Below, piece after piece: positions 41,853 through 63,945 of a DNA stretch of 64,000 bases. The stretch spans positions 1 to 64,000 of the forward strand of contig NZ_BDBP01000050.1 of the NCBI RefSeq assembly GCF_001613045.1, in the 5' to 3' direction. The translations under genes were made by a program, and so were the position numbers. Under the pieces are notes generated by a model. It did no database searches, was not told where the DNA came from, and saw nothing but the letters and a program-made list of their open reading frames with translations. Within the stretch, counting starts at the first letter, position 1, and the number at the start of each line of letters is the position of its first letter. This DNA is from Nocardia lijiangensis NBRC 108240 (lineage in GTDB: Bacteria; Actinomycetota; Actinomycetes; Mycobacteriales; Mycobacteriaceae).

Positions 41853-41860
41853 GAGGCAAC

Positions 41861-41876
41861 CTTACTCTGGAGTAAG
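41861..41876. promoter_or_regulatory. Operator between SDR and TetR genes
   Basis: CTTACTC (41861-41867) and GAGTAAG (41870-41876) are perfect 7-bp arms with a 2-bp spacer, nine bases upstream of the SDR ATG. A site so close to the start would block SDR transcription when bound. Confidence 0.7.
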
Positions 41877-41995
41877 TTCAGGGGGAAGGAGCCTCGCCGC
41901 GCCGCCGCGCCGAATATCGACTCAGACACTTTCGTCGCGGGCTGGATCGGGATTCGGTGACCTTACCCCGCCGTGGCGTTCGCTACGGTGAAGAA

Positions 41996-42628
41996 GTGAC
42001 AACGACGGTGGGGAGGCAATACGGCGGGCGTGCCGTCGCCGAACGCAAGGCGGAACGGCGGCTGCGGTTCCTGGAGGCGGCCACGCGCATCTTCGCCGAA
42101 CGGGGATACACGGAATGTTCGCTGGCCGACGTGTGCGCGGCCGCCGGACTGTCCAAGCGCCAGTTCTACGAGGAGTTCGAGGCCAGGGAGGACGTGCTCG
42201 TCGCGGCCTACGACCGCATCCAGGCCGACGCGGTCGCCGCGGTGGGCGGCGCCCTCGCGACCCTCGACCCCCGGCTCGACCCGAGCGCCGCGATGACCGC
42301 GGTGCTCGGCGCCTACCTCGGCTCGCTCGGCGCCGATCCGTACCGCGCCAAGGTGGCCTTCATCGAGGTGGTCGGGGTCAGCGAGCGGATGGAGCGGCAC
42401 CGGCGCGAACGCAGGCACGCCTGGGCGGCCGTACTCGAATCGGCTGTGGTGCCCAGGGTCGTGCCCGGCGGCCGGATTCGCGGCGGACCCGGACTCGCGG
42501 CGAGCGCTCTCATCGGCGCGATCAACGGACTCACCCACGAATGGCTGCTCTGCGATCCGCGGCCGCCGGTGGAGGCGCTGGTCGATCTGCTGGTTCCGGT
42601 GGCGATCGCGCTGATCGAAACCCCCTGA
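41996..42628 (+). CDS. TetR family transcriptional regulator
   Basis: The 210-residue protein (GTG 41996, MTTTVGRQYGGRAVAERK) has a clear helix-turn-helix (IFAERGYTECSLADVCAAAGLSKRQFYEEFEAREDVLVAAY) and a helical ligand domain. TACGGT at 41984-41989 with a 6-nt gap predicts leaderless transcription. A start at 41957 is possible but lacks support. The 7-bp dyad near the divergent SDR gene is the likely target. Confidence 0.9.
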   Translation: MTTTVGRQYGGRAVAERKAERRLRFLEAATRIFAERGYTECSLADVCAAAGLSKRQFYEEFEAREDVLVAAYDRIQADAVAAVGGALATLDPRLDPSAAMTAVLGAYLGSLGADPYRAKVAFIEVVGVSERMERHRRERRHAWAAVLESAVVPRVVPGGRIRGGPGLAASALIGAINGLTHEWLLCDPRPPVEALVDLLVPVAIALIETP

Positions 42629-42671
42629 TCGGCAACGGAATCCGGCGTCCGGCGGCCGCGCCGTCGCCGTG

Positions 42672-43622
42672 TCAGGCGAGCATGCCTTCGAGGCGCCGCG
42701 CGCGCTGGGGCAGGCGCAGCTTGCCCAGCGCCTTCGCCTCGAGCTGACGGACCCGCTCGCGGGAGACACCGAGCGCGGTGCCGACCTGCTCCAGCGTGCG
42801 GGCTTCGCCCCGGTCCAGGCCGAAGCGCAACAGGATCACCTCGCGTTCCCGGTCGGTGAGCGTGGCGAGGACGGCGTCGAGCCTGCCGCGGATCATGTCC
42901 GCCGCGACCACGTCGGCAGGGTCGGGCGCGTCGTCCGGGATCAGCCCGCCGAATTCGGTCTCGCCGTCGCCGACCGGGGTGTGCAACGAAATCGGCTCGC
43001 GTCCGTGCCGTAGCACCTCCTCGACCTGTGCCACCGGCATTTCCAGCTCGGCGGCCACCTCGGCCGCGGTGGCTTCGCGGCCGAGGTGCTGAGCGAGCGT
43101 GCGCCCGGTGCGGGTGATCCGGTTGAGCACCTCGACGACGTGCACCGGGATGCGGATGGTGCGGCCCTGGTCGGCGAGGGCGCGGCCGACGGCCTGGCGA
43201 ATCCACCAGGTGGCGTAGGTGGACAGCTTCAGCCCGAGCCGGTGGTCGAACTTCTCCACCGCGCGGATCAGGCCGAAGGTGCCCTCCTGCACCAGATCGA
43301 GCAGCGACACCCCGGTGGGCGTCGGGTAGCGCTTGGCGATGGAGACCACCAACCGCAGATTGGCGCGGATCATGTGGTCCTTGGCGCACAGCCCGTCGGC
43401 GGCGGCCCTGCGCAGCGCGTGCCGCTCGGCGGGGGTGAGTTCGATTCCGGCTTCGGCACTTTCGTCGAGGCGCTGCTGCGCGAGCGTGCCCGCCTCGATG
43501 CGGACGGCCAGCGCCACCTCCTCGGCGGGGGTGAGCAGCGGGGTGCGGCCGATGCGGCGCAGGTAGTCCTGCATCGGGTCTTCGGAGAGGGGAGCGGTGC
43601 GGGCGGAGTCGAACTGGGGCAC
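42672..43622 (-). CDS. Group 2 RNA polymerase sigma-70 family factor (SigB-like)
   Basis: The 316-residue sigma factor has region 1.2 (DPMQDYLRRIGRTPLLTPAEEV), region 2 (NLRLVVSIAKRY, DLVQEGTFGLIRAVEKFD, LSTYATWWIRQAV), region 3 and region 4 (LTDREREVILLRFGLD, EQVGTALGVSRERVRQLEAKAL). It lacks the long region 1.1 of the primary SigA, so it is a non-essential-type factor for stress or stationary phase. GTG at 43622 follows GGAAGGA. A consensus promoter lies 78 bp upstream, next to a divergent TetR gene. Confidence 0.93.
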   Translation of the reverse strand: MPQFDSARTAPLSEDPMQDYLRRIGRTPLLTPAEEVALAVRIEAGTLAQQRLDESAEAGIELTPAERHALRRAAADGLCAKDHMIRANLRLVVSIAKRYPTPTGVSLLDLVQEGTFGLIRAVEKFDHRLGLKLSTYATWWIRQAVGRALADQGRTIRIPVHVVEVLNRITRTGRTLAQHLGREATAAEVAAELEMPVAQVEEVLRHGREPISLHTPVGDGETEFGGLIPDDAPDPADVVAADMIRGRLDAVLATLTDREREVILLRFGLDRGEARTLEQVGTALGVSRERVRQLEAKALGKLRLPQRARRLEGMLA

Positions 43623-43700
43623 AGGTGGTCCTTCCGTCGATCGAGGGGCCGGTCCGGTGGTCTGCGTGGGCGTCGGCCACCGGACTGCGGCGCCGCGACA

Positions 43701-43729
43701 AACTTAGATCGGTCATAAAAATATGTCAA
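43701..43729 (-). promoter_or_regulatory. Consensus-like promoter of the sigma factor gene
   Basis: Read on the minus strand, TTGACA (43729-43724), a 17-bp spacer and TAAGTT (43706-43701) form a near-perfect housekeeping promoter. Transcription would start near 43694, giving a leader of about 70 nt. The -35 region overlaps the A/T-rich dyads of the divergent TetR gene. Confidence 0.75.
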
Positions 43730-43742
43730 GTACAAATTTATG
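43714..43742. promoter_or_regulatory. A/T-rich dyad operator candidate for the TetR/sigma pair
   Basis: CATAAA (43714-43719) and TTTATG (43737-43742) form the outer arms; CATA/TATG (43714-43717, 43722-43725) is a nested dyad. The low GC of this patch stands out in a very GC-rich region, and it covers the sigma-gene -35 box. Confidence 0.55.
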
Positions 43743-43766
43743 TCGGGATCGGATACGCTCGCCGAC

Positions 43767-44402
43767 ATGACCGAACAGGGACTTCGTGCGCGCAAGAAGC
43801 AGCAGACGCGCGAGAACATCTCGCATCAGGCGACGCTGCTGTTCCTGGAGCGCGGATTCGACAAGGTGACGATCGCCGACGTGGCGGCAGCGGCCGATGT
43901 CGCCAAGATGACGGTGACCAACTACTTCCCCCGCAAGGAAGACCTCGCCCTCGACCTGGGCGAGGTCTTCGTCGATCAGCTCGCCCGCATCGTGCGCGAG
44001 CGCGAGCCGGGAGAGTCGGCGCTGACCGCGCTGCGGCGCGCCTACCTCGCCGCAGCCGCCGATCGGGACCCGGTGATCGGCTTCTCCGGCCTCGAGTTCG
44101 CCAGGATGATCGCCGAGAGCCCGGCGTTGATGGCGCGCCTGCGCGAATTCCACGAGGACAGGGAGGCGGCGCTGGCCCGCACACTGGCCGCGGAAACCGG
44201 CGCCGCGCCCGACGACATCGCGCCGCGGGTGGCCGCGGCCCAGTTCGGCGGCGTGCACCGGGTGCTGTTCGAGGAGACCATGCGCCGCACCCTCGCGGGC
44301 GAGTCGAACGACGAGATCGCCGGTGCGCTGACCGAGTACATCCGGGTGGCCTTCGACGCGCTGGCACCGGGCTTGCGGGAGTACGCGATCCGCGCGGAAT
44401 GA
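43767..44402 (+). CDS. TetR family transcriptional regulator
   Basis: The 211-residue protein has an N-terminal helix-turn-helix (LFLERGFDKVTIADVAAAADVAKMTVTNYFPRKEDLALDL) and a C-terminal domain with FAALAPGLREYAIRA-like actinobacterial TetR features. ATG 43767 is seven bases after TACGCT (43754-43759), implying a leaderless mRNA. It is divergent from the sigma factor gene, so it probably controls both itself and the sigma factor. Confidence 0.91.
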   Translation: MTEQGLRARKKQQTRENISHQATLLFLERGFDKVTIADVAAAADVAKMTVTNYFPRKEDLALDLGEVFVDQLARIVREREPGESALTALRRAYLAAAADRDPVIGFSGLEFARMIAESPALMARLREFHEDREAALARTLAAETGAAPDDIAPRVAAAQFGGVHRVLFEETMRRTLAGESNDEIAGALTEYIRVAFDALAPGLREYAIRAE

Positions 44403-44478
44403 GGCGCGCTGCGGCGTTCGCTGCCGTGTCGCTGCGCCGGCGACAGCGCCTTCCGATGATTACCCGCGCGAAAGATAC

Positions 44479-44519
44479 TTGCGCACGAATACTCGCCGAC
44501 GTATATTCGTAGACGAGTA
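44479..44519 (+). promoter_or_regulatory. PadR-gene promoter with nested operator dyads
   Basis: TTGCGC (44479-44484), a 17-bp spacer and TATATT (44502-44507) form the promoter. Dyads ACGAATA (44485-44491)/TATTCGT (44504-44510) and TACTCG (44490-44495)/CGAGTA (44514-44519) lie across the spacer, -10 box and start site. This is consistent with self-repression by PadR. Confidence 0.68.
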
Positions 44520-44529
44520 AGGAGGTGTC

Positions 44530-45180
44530 ATGGCCACGAAGCGCAAGGTGAACAATCTGCTGGCGCTAGCGATCCTGTCGGTGATCATCGAACGGCCGAT
44601 GCACCGCTACGAGATCGCCTCGAAGCTGCGCGAGCGCGGCAAGGACCAGGACATGGACATCAAGTGGGGCTCGCTCTACACGGTGGTCCAGAACATGGCC
44701 AAGGCCGGTTTCCTCGAACCCGTCGGCAGCGAACGCGACGGCGCCCGCCCGGAGCGGGTCATCTACCGCATCACCGACGCGGGTCGCGCCGAAATGTCCG
44801 ACTGGACAAGAGAATTGATCGCCACCCCGGTGCACGAGCACGACGCCTTCACGGCGGGGCTCTCGGTGATCGGCGCGCTCTCCCCGGACGAGGTGATCGA
44901 GCTGCTCGCCACCAGAATCGGCGCGCTCGACGCGATCATCGCCGGTATCCGCCGGGAGCTGGAATCGCTCGCGGGCACGTTGCCCCGGCTGTTCGTGATC
45001 GAGACCGAATACGGGCTGGCGATGCTGGAGGCCGAGGCCGTGTGGGCCCGCTCTTGGCGCGCGGAACTCGTCGACGGCACCTTCCCCGACCTGCCCATGT
45101 GGCGGCAGATCCATGCCGGGAGCATGGCGCCGTCCGACTACGTCGAGATGGTGGAGAGGGGGATGCAGGAACCGAAGTAG
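44530..45180 (+). CDS. PadR family transcriptional regulator
   Basis: The 216-residue protein has the winged helix (LLALAILSVIIERPMHRYEIASKLRERG, DIKWGSLYTVVQNMAKAGFLEPV, RVIYRITDAGRAEM) followed by a helical dimerisation/effector region. AAGGAGG at 44519-44525 is a strong ribosome binding site. PadR proteins respond to phenolic acids or antimicrobial compounds. The FAD monooxygenase gene 211 bp downstream is a likely target. Confidence 0.92.
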   Translation: MATKRKVNNLLALAILSVIIERPMHRYEIASKLRERGKDQDMDIKWGSLYTVVQNMAKAGFLEPVGSERDGARPERVIYRITDAGRAEMSDWTRELIATPVHEHDAFTAGLSVIGALSPDEVIELLATRIGALDAIIAGIRRELESLAGTLPRLFVIETEYGLAMLEAEAVWARSWRAELVDGTFPDLPMWRQIHAGSMAPSDYVEMVERGMQEPK

Positions 45181-45183
45181 TCA

Positions 45184-45209
45184 CCCTCGCCCGGCCGTAG
45201 CCGGGAGGG
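45184..45209 (+). terminator. Hairpin after padR
   Basis: CCCGGC (45190-45195) and GCCGGG (45200-45205) form a 6-bp stem with CGTA loop; outer CCC (45184-45186) and GGG (45207-45209) can extend it. There is no T-run. Confidence 0.5.
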
Positions 45210-45391
45210 ACGTACTCGAGACCGAGCCCGGCGGAGGTGCGGCAACACCGCCGCCGAGCCCGATGAAACAGTCTCGAACCGTGCCCGCACGAGCGCACCC
45301 GGCCACGAGGCTGGCAACCACAGGATAACTGGGTGTGCGGTACGCGGATCGGTTCGGGCAAACCAACCCGACTCACAGACGGAGATACCCC

Positions 45392-46597
45392 ATGTCCGAA
45401 ATCCGTTCCGCGCTCGTCATCGGCGGCGGCATCGCAGGCCCCGTCGCGGCCACCGCCCTGCTGAAGGCGGGCATCGACGCCCGCGTCTACGAGGCCTACC
45501 CCGGCCCCTCCTACGGGATCGGCAGCGGGCTCGCGCTTGCACCCAACGGCGTCGCCGCCCTCGACCTCATCGGCGCGGGCGATCCGGTGCGCCGCATCGC
45601 GCAGCCGGTGTCGAAGATGATCCTCTCGGTGGGTGGCCACCATCACCACCTGCCCGCCCTGCGCGGCGAACCGCCGCTGCAAATGGTGGACCGCGCCGCA
45701 CTGCACCAGACCTTGCACGATCACGCGGTGGCCGCCGGCGTGCCTGTCGAGTTCGAGAAGCGGCTGGTCGGCGTCGACGAGCACACCGACGGCGTCACCG
45801 CGCGGTTCGCCGACGGCAGCACCGCCACGGCGGACGTGCTGATCGGCGCCGACGGCATCCGGTCGACCGTGCGCGGCCTGATCGACCCGAACGCGCCCGG
45901 ACCGCAGTTCACCGGCATGCTCGGCTTCGGCGCCACGGTCGAATGCGATGCCGGAATACCCTCCGACACCATGGTTTTCGCGTTCGGCAAGCGGGCTTAC
46001 TACCTGTACGGTGCGGCCGCCGACGGGCGCGTCTTCTGGGGCGCGAACCTGCCGCACAAGCAGTACCTGACGCTCACCGAGGCCCGTGCGATCCCGGCCG
46101 AGCACTGGCTGTCGATCCTGCGCGACACCTACGCCGAGGACACGCCGGGCGGCGCACTGGCTCGCTCCACCACCGCGGAGCAGCTGGAGGTCACCGGCGG
46201 CCTGCACATCATGCCGCCGGTGCAGCACTGGTACCGCGGACGGATGGTGCTGGTCGGCGACGCGGTGCATTCGCCGTCCAACAGTTCCGGGCAGGGCGCG
46301 TCGCTGGCGATCGAGAGCGCGGTGCAGCTGGCCAGGTGCCTGCGGGACCTGCCGGAGCCCGCCGCGGCGTTCGCGGCCTACGAGCGGCTGCGCCGGGAAC
46401 GCGTGGAGGGCATCGCGGCGCGCGCCGCGAAGATCAACCACAGCAAGACGCCCGGTCCGGTGGGGCGCAAGATGATGAATCTGCTCATGCCGTTGATGGT
46501 GAAGACGGTCATGAACCCCGAGAAGACGATGGGCTCCGAACAGCGCTACCGCATCGACTGGGACGCCCCGGTGCAATCGGAGCTGGTCAGCGCCTGA
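45392..46597 (+). CDS. FAD-dependent aromatic-type monooxygenase
   Basis: The 401-residue flavoprotein has the FAD-binding ALVIGGGIAGPVAATALLKAG (GxGxxG variant), the DG motif in VLIGADGIRSTVRGL and the second FAD motif GRMVLVGDAVHSPSNSSGQGASLAIE. This is the PHBH/UbiH-type group A monooxygenase plan, used for hydroxylation of aromatics and antibiotics such as tetracyclines or rifamycin. GGAG about eight bases before ATG 45392 supports the start. The upstream PadR gene suggests induction by a phenolic or toxic compound. Confidence 0.9.
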   Translation: MSEIRSALVIGGGIAGPVAATALLKAGIDARVYEAYPGPSYGIGSGLALAPNGVAALDLIGAGDPVRRIAQPVSKMILSVGGHHHHLPALRGEPPLQMVDRAALHQTLHDHAVAAGVPVEFEKRLVGVDEHTDGVTARFADGSTATADVLIGADGIRSTVRGLIDPNAPGPQFTGMLGFGATVECDAGIPSDTMVFAFGKRAYYLYGAAADGRVFWGANLPHKQYLTLTEARAIPAEHWLSILRDTYAEDTPGGALARSTTAEQLEVTGGLHIMPPVQHWYRGRMVLVGDAVHSPSNSSGQGASLAIESAVQLARCLRDLPEPAAAFAAYERLRRERVEGIAARAAKINHSKTPGPVGRKMMNLLMPLMVKTVMNPEKTMGSEQRYRIDWDAPVQSELVSA

Positions 46598-46790
46598 TCC
46601 TTGGCCAGTTCCTCGTCACCGCCGGTCGCGAAATCCGCTCGCGACCGGCGGTTCGCGTATCCCCCTTGGGTGGGGAATCGTTCACCCTCGGAGGTGGGGA
46701 GGCAGCACTGGGGTTCCTGTCGGCGACGGCCTCGGACGACGACATTGGAAGTCACAACGAGACGCCGCCCGAATCCCGAGGAGCACCGCA

Positions 46791-47258
46791 ATGCCGACCG
46801 AAACCATCGCACCTTCCGTTCCGACCAGGACGGGCGCGCTCGCGTCGGTCGACCGCTTCGACCCGGCCGCGATCGCGGTGTCCACCGCCGACTTCGATCT
46901 CACGTACGGCGAACTGGACTCCTGGTCGAATCGGCTCGCCCGGGTGCTGCTCGGCATGGGCGCCGGACCGGGCGCCACGGTCGCGATGGCGGTGGAGCCG
47001 ACCATCGAGGCGGCCGTCACCCGCCGGGCCGTCGCCAAGTCCGGCGCGACCCCGGTGCTCGTTTCGTCTCGCGGGCCTGCTTCGAGCGAGGTCGACGCGG
47101 CCGCGATCGGCGTCACCACCACCGCGCTGCGCGGCGAGCTGACCGAGGCCATCGGCTGGCTGGTGCTGGACGATCGATCGATGCTGGTCCGTTACCTCAC
47201 CGGCTCGGACGCCCCGATCACCGACGCCGAGCGGGAGCCGCTGCGGCAGGCGTCCTGA
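46791..47258 (+). CDS. Stand-alone protein resembling the N-terminal part of an adenylation domain
   Basis: The 155-residue product matches the start of NRPS adenylation domains: LTYGELDSWSNRLARVLLGMGAGPG parallels the second A domain of the downstream synthetase, and IGWLVLDD...ITDAEREP matches the stretch just before core motif A3. It stops there, so the ATP- and substrate-binding core is missing and it cannot activate an amino acid. CCGAGGAG before the ATG is a good ribosome binding site. It may be a decayed duplicate, or a protein that binds the synthetase. Confidence 0.75.
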   Translation: MPTETIAPSVPTRTGALASVDRFDPAAIAVSTADFDLTYGELDSWSNRLARVLLGMGAGPGATVAMAVEPTIEAAVTRRAVAKSGATPVLVSSRGPASSEVDAAAIGVTTTALRGELTEAIGWLVLDDRSMLVRYLTGSDAPITDAEREPLRQAS

Positions 47259-47355
47259 CGACACGCCGCCTTCCGCCCGGGAAATCCTTCCTGACATGCG
47301 GATTTCGAGTTGTCGACCAGTGTGCGGAGCTAAACTCTCCAGGGGAAGTACTCCT

Positions 47356-47463
47356 ATGCGCACGCTGGTCGACTCATCCGCGGGAAGGCTCGTTCCCACA
47401 CGAGTCGAGACCCGTCGCGGCCGACAGCGCGCTCACCCTTCACGGGCACCGCGCGCGTCCTGA
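47356..47463 (+). CDS. Arg-rich 35-codon leader frame before the synthetase gene
   Basis: ATG 47356 has AGGGGAAG at 47341-47348 (good spacing) and opens a 35-codon frame with nine Arg codons, ending TGA 47461-47463, 42 bp before the synthetase ATG. Several hairpins overlap it. It could be an attenuator leader, but Arg-rich chance frames are common at this GC content. Confidence 0.4.
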   Translation: MRTLVDSSAGRLVPTRVETRRGRQRAHPSRAPRAS

Positions 47464-47483
47464 CTTGTTTCTCCGTCTTTTTT
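47367..47483 (+). promoter_or_regulatory. Possible attenuator region of the synthetase operon
   Basis: Hairpin 1 pairs GGTCGACTC (47367-47375) with GAGTCG-ACC (47402-47412, 2-nt bulge), with an inner GGGAA/TTCCC stem (47382-47386/47393-47397). Hairpin 2 pairs GTCG/CGAC (47414-47425). Hairpin 3 pairs GCGCGC (47427-47432) with GCGCGC (47451-47456) plus CCC/GGG. A T6 run (47478-47483) follows about 20 nt later, farther than in standard terminators. Confidence 0.4.
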
Positions 47484-47505
47484 CCTGAGCCAGCAGGGAC
47501 CTTGT

Positions 47506-61346
<13,841 letters not shown>

Positions 61347-61350
<4 letters not shown>

Positions 61351-62318
61351 ACGACAGCGGAGTTGTGGTGGAAGGCGTGGAGAAATCCTTCGGCGAGGTG
61401 CGCGCCCTGCGCGGCGTGGATTTCACGGCCGCGCAAGGAGAAGTGCTCGGCATCCTCGGCCCGAACGGCGCGGGCAAGACCACCACGGTGAACATCCTGT
61501 CCACGCTCATCGCACCGGATCGCGGCCGCGCGCAGGTCGCCGGGCACGACGTGGTCGCCGACCCGGCAGCCGTGCGCCGCTCGATCATGCTCACCGGGCA
61601 GTTCGCGGCGCTGGACGACATGCTCAGCGGTTACGAGAACCTGGTGATGTTCGGCAGACTCATGGGCTTGCGCAAACCGGCCGCGCGGGCGCGCGCCGAC
61701 GAACTGCTCGCCGAATTCGACCTGGTCGACGCCGCGGGCAGGCGGGTGGGGACCTATTCCGGCGGTATGCGCAGGCGCATCGATATCGCGTGCGGGCTCG
61801 TCGTCCGGCCCGACGTGGTGTTCCTCGACGAGCCGACCACCGGACTCGATCCGCGCAGCCGGCAGGGCGTGTGGGATCTGGTGTCCAGCTTCCGCAAGCA
61901 CGGCATCACCACGCTGCTCACCACGCAGTACCTGGAAGAGGCCGACGCGCTGTGCGACCGGATCATCGTCATCGATCACGGCGTGGTCATCGCCGAGGGC
62001 ACCGCCGACGAGCTGAAGTCGCGCACCGGCGGCAGCTACTGCGAGGTGGTCCCGCTGCGGCTGGAGGATCTGCCCGCCATCGCCGCCGCGCTCGGTCCGC
62101 TGCTGCCCGAGGAGAGCCGGGCCGCGCTCACCCCCGACTCCGACCGCATCGCGCTCCCCGCTCCGGAAGGCGCGAAGACGCTCGCCGAGGCGCTGCGCCG
62201 ATTGGATTCGTCGGGCGTCGAACTGGTCGACATCGCCCTGCGCCGTCCCTCGCTCGACGATGTGTTCCTCCAGCTCACCGGCCACCTGGCGGCCACCGAG
62301 ACCGGAGCGGCCGAATGA
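61347..62318 (+). CDS. ABC transporter ATP-binding protein, DrrA type
   Basis: The 323-residue ATPase has Walker A GPNGAGKTT (residues 38-46), the Q-loop, signature YSGGMRRRIDIACGL, Walker B VVFLDEPTTGLD and a C-terminal DrrA-type extension after the H-loop region. DrrA-type systems export antibiotics and lipids. The GTG overlaps the synthetase TGA (GTGA) and has GGAGG at 61335-61339. Coupled translation implies export of the synthetase product. Confidence 0.94.
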
Positions 62319-63133
62319 CCGCCGGGGCCTGGCTGACCGACATCCGCGCCACCCCGGTCCGCGCGCAGCAGTGGTGGGTGCTCACCACGAGGCTGGTGAC
62401 ACCCGCGATCAAGAGCGGCGAGGTGCTCAGCTCCATCGTCGCGCCCGCCGCCTTCACCGCCAGTTTCTACATTCCGCTGAAGACGGTGATGACCGTCATC
62501 GGCACCGGATTCAGCAGCTACGCGCAGTTCATGATGCCGATCGTCATCTTGCAGGCCTGCGCGTTCACCGCGATCGGCGCGGCCTTCCGCTCGGCCACCG
62601 ACGTCGTCGCGGGGATCGATCGCCGCTTCGGCTCGATGCCGATCGGTCCGCTGGTTCCGGTCGCGGCGCGCATGTCCGGCAACATGTTCCGGCTGTGCAT
62701 CGCGATCGCGACGGGCCTGGTCTGCGGACACATCATCGGCTTCCGCTTCGTCCTGGACGCCTGGCACACGCTCGGCTTCTTTGCCTTCTCGCTGCTCATC
62801 GGGATTGTGTTCACGCTGGGCGCCGACGTCATCGGGACGGTGACCAAGAGCCCGGAGGCGACCACTCAGGCGTTGGTGCTTCCGCCGTTGATCCTCGGCA
62901 TGCTGTCGACGGGATTGGCCCCCGCGGAGCAATTTCCCAGCTGGATCCAGCCTTTCGTGCGCAACCAGCCCGTCTCGCAGTTCGTCATCGCGTTGCGCGC
63001 ACTGGCCGGGGACACGAAAGGCAATGCGGGCGAGGTGACCTGGGCGCTGATGGGCCCGCCGCTGCTGTGGGCGGGGGCGATCGTCGTCGTCTGCCTGCCC
63101 GCGGCGATCCGGCTGAGTTCGAGGAGGGCGTGA
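62315..63133 (+). CDS. ABC-2 type permease, DrrB type
   Basis: The 272-residue protein has about six hydrophobic helices (SFYIPLKTVMTVIGTGFSSYAQFMMPIVILQACAFTAIG region first) and the ABC-2 turn with FPSWIQPFVRNQPVSQFVIALRALAG before the last helix. ATG overlaps the ATPase stop (ATGA). It pairs with the next permease, which has the same QWIQP-VRNQP motif, to form a heterodimeric channel. Confidence 0.92.
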   Translation: MTAGAWLTDIRATPVRAQQWWVLTTRLVTPAIKSGEVLSSIVAPAAFTASFYIPLKTVMTVIGTGFSSYAQFMMPIVILQACAFTAIGAAFRSATDVVAGIDRRFGSMPIGPLVPVAARMSGNMFRLCIAIATGLVCGHIIGFRFVLDAWHTLGFFAFSLLIGIVFTLGADVIGTVTKSPEATTQALVLPPLILGMLSTGLAPAEQFPSWIQPFVRNQPVSQFVIALRALAGDTKGNAGEVTWALMGPPLLWAGAIVVVCLPAAIRLSSRRA

Positions 63134-63945
63134 TGTCGCTGACGGTCCAACAGGAGACGCTGTCGCACGGCGAGACCTCGCCGCTCTCGTTGCTGCGGCA
63201 CACCGCGATCCAGACCCAGCGCCTGCTGCTGCGCTGGTCCCGCAATCCGGTGGCGCTGCTGGAGACGCTGATCATCCCGTGTCTGCTGCTGCTGATGCTC
63301 GACATCGTCATCGGCGGGCAGATCCAGAAGTTCTCCGGCACCGACGCGCTGTACGGGTCGGTGCCGATGGTGGCCACTGTCGGCGCGCTGAGCGGTGCCA
63401 TAGCGAGCGGGGTGATGCTCGGCAGGGAACGCGACGCGGGCCTGCTCGCTCGCTTCTGGGTGCTGCCGGTGCACCGGTCCTCCGGGCTGATCTCGCGCGT
63501 TCTCGCCGAAGGTTGCCGGATCCTGCTCGGCACGCTCGTGGTGATCCTCGTCGGCTATCTGCTGGGATTCCGCTTCCACCAGGGCATCGTGCCCGCGCTG
63601 GTGTTCGTGTTCATCCCGGTGTTCTTCGGGCTGGCCTTCGCCACCATGGTCACCGCCATGGCGGTGTTCACCGCGAAAGCCACACTGGTGGAGAGCATCA
63701 CGATCCTCACCTCGCTGCTGATGTTCTTCAGCACCGGCTTCGTCCCGCTGATCGCCTTCCCCCAGTGGATCCAGCCCGTGGTCCGCAACCAGCCAATGTC
63801 GGTCGCGGTCGACACCATGAAGGCCCTCTCCCTGGGCGGCCCCCTGGCCCGCCCCTTGACCTTGACCATCCTCTGGTCGCTCGGCGCGATCATCGTCTTC
63901 GCCGTGCCCGCGGTGATCGGCTACCGGCGCGCCAGCCGCCGCTGA
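63133..63945 (+). CDS. ABC-2 type permease, DrrC type
   Basis: The 270-residue protein has six hydrophobic helices and the ABC-2 motif FPQWIQPVVRNQPMSVAVDTMKAL. It begins at the TGATG overlap with the preceding permease. The three-gene set matches the DrrABC layout used by mycobacteria to export complex lipids. Downstream sequence to the window end holds no gene I can support. Confidence 0.92.
   Translation: MSLTVQQETLSHGETSPLSLLRHTAIQTQRLLLRWSRNPVALLETLIIPCLLLLMLDIVIGGQIQKFSGTDALYGSVPMVATVGALSGAIASGVMLGRERDAGLLARFWVLPVHRSSGLISRVLAEGCRILLGTLVVILVGYLLGFRFHQGIVPALVFVFIPVFFGLAFATMVTAMAVFTAKATLVESITILTSLLMFFSTGFVPLIAFPQWIQPVVRNQPMSVAVDTMKALSLGGPLARPLTLTILWSLGAIIVFAVPAVIGYRRASRR

Noticed and set aside
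45392..46597. FAD monooxygenase as an N-hydroxylase of ornithine for the synthetase
   Set aside because: Its motifs are those of PHBH/UbiH-type enzymes, not of the SidA/PvdA family, and a PadR gene sits next to it.
47348..47358. GTACTCCTATG shared with positions 18-28
   Set aside because: An 11-base match is expected many times by chance in a window of this size.
47259..47505. IdeR/DmdR-type iron box upstream of the synthetase
   Set aside because: No sequence resembling the TTAGGTTAGGCTAACCTAA-type box is seen, so a siderophore role is not supported by regulation.
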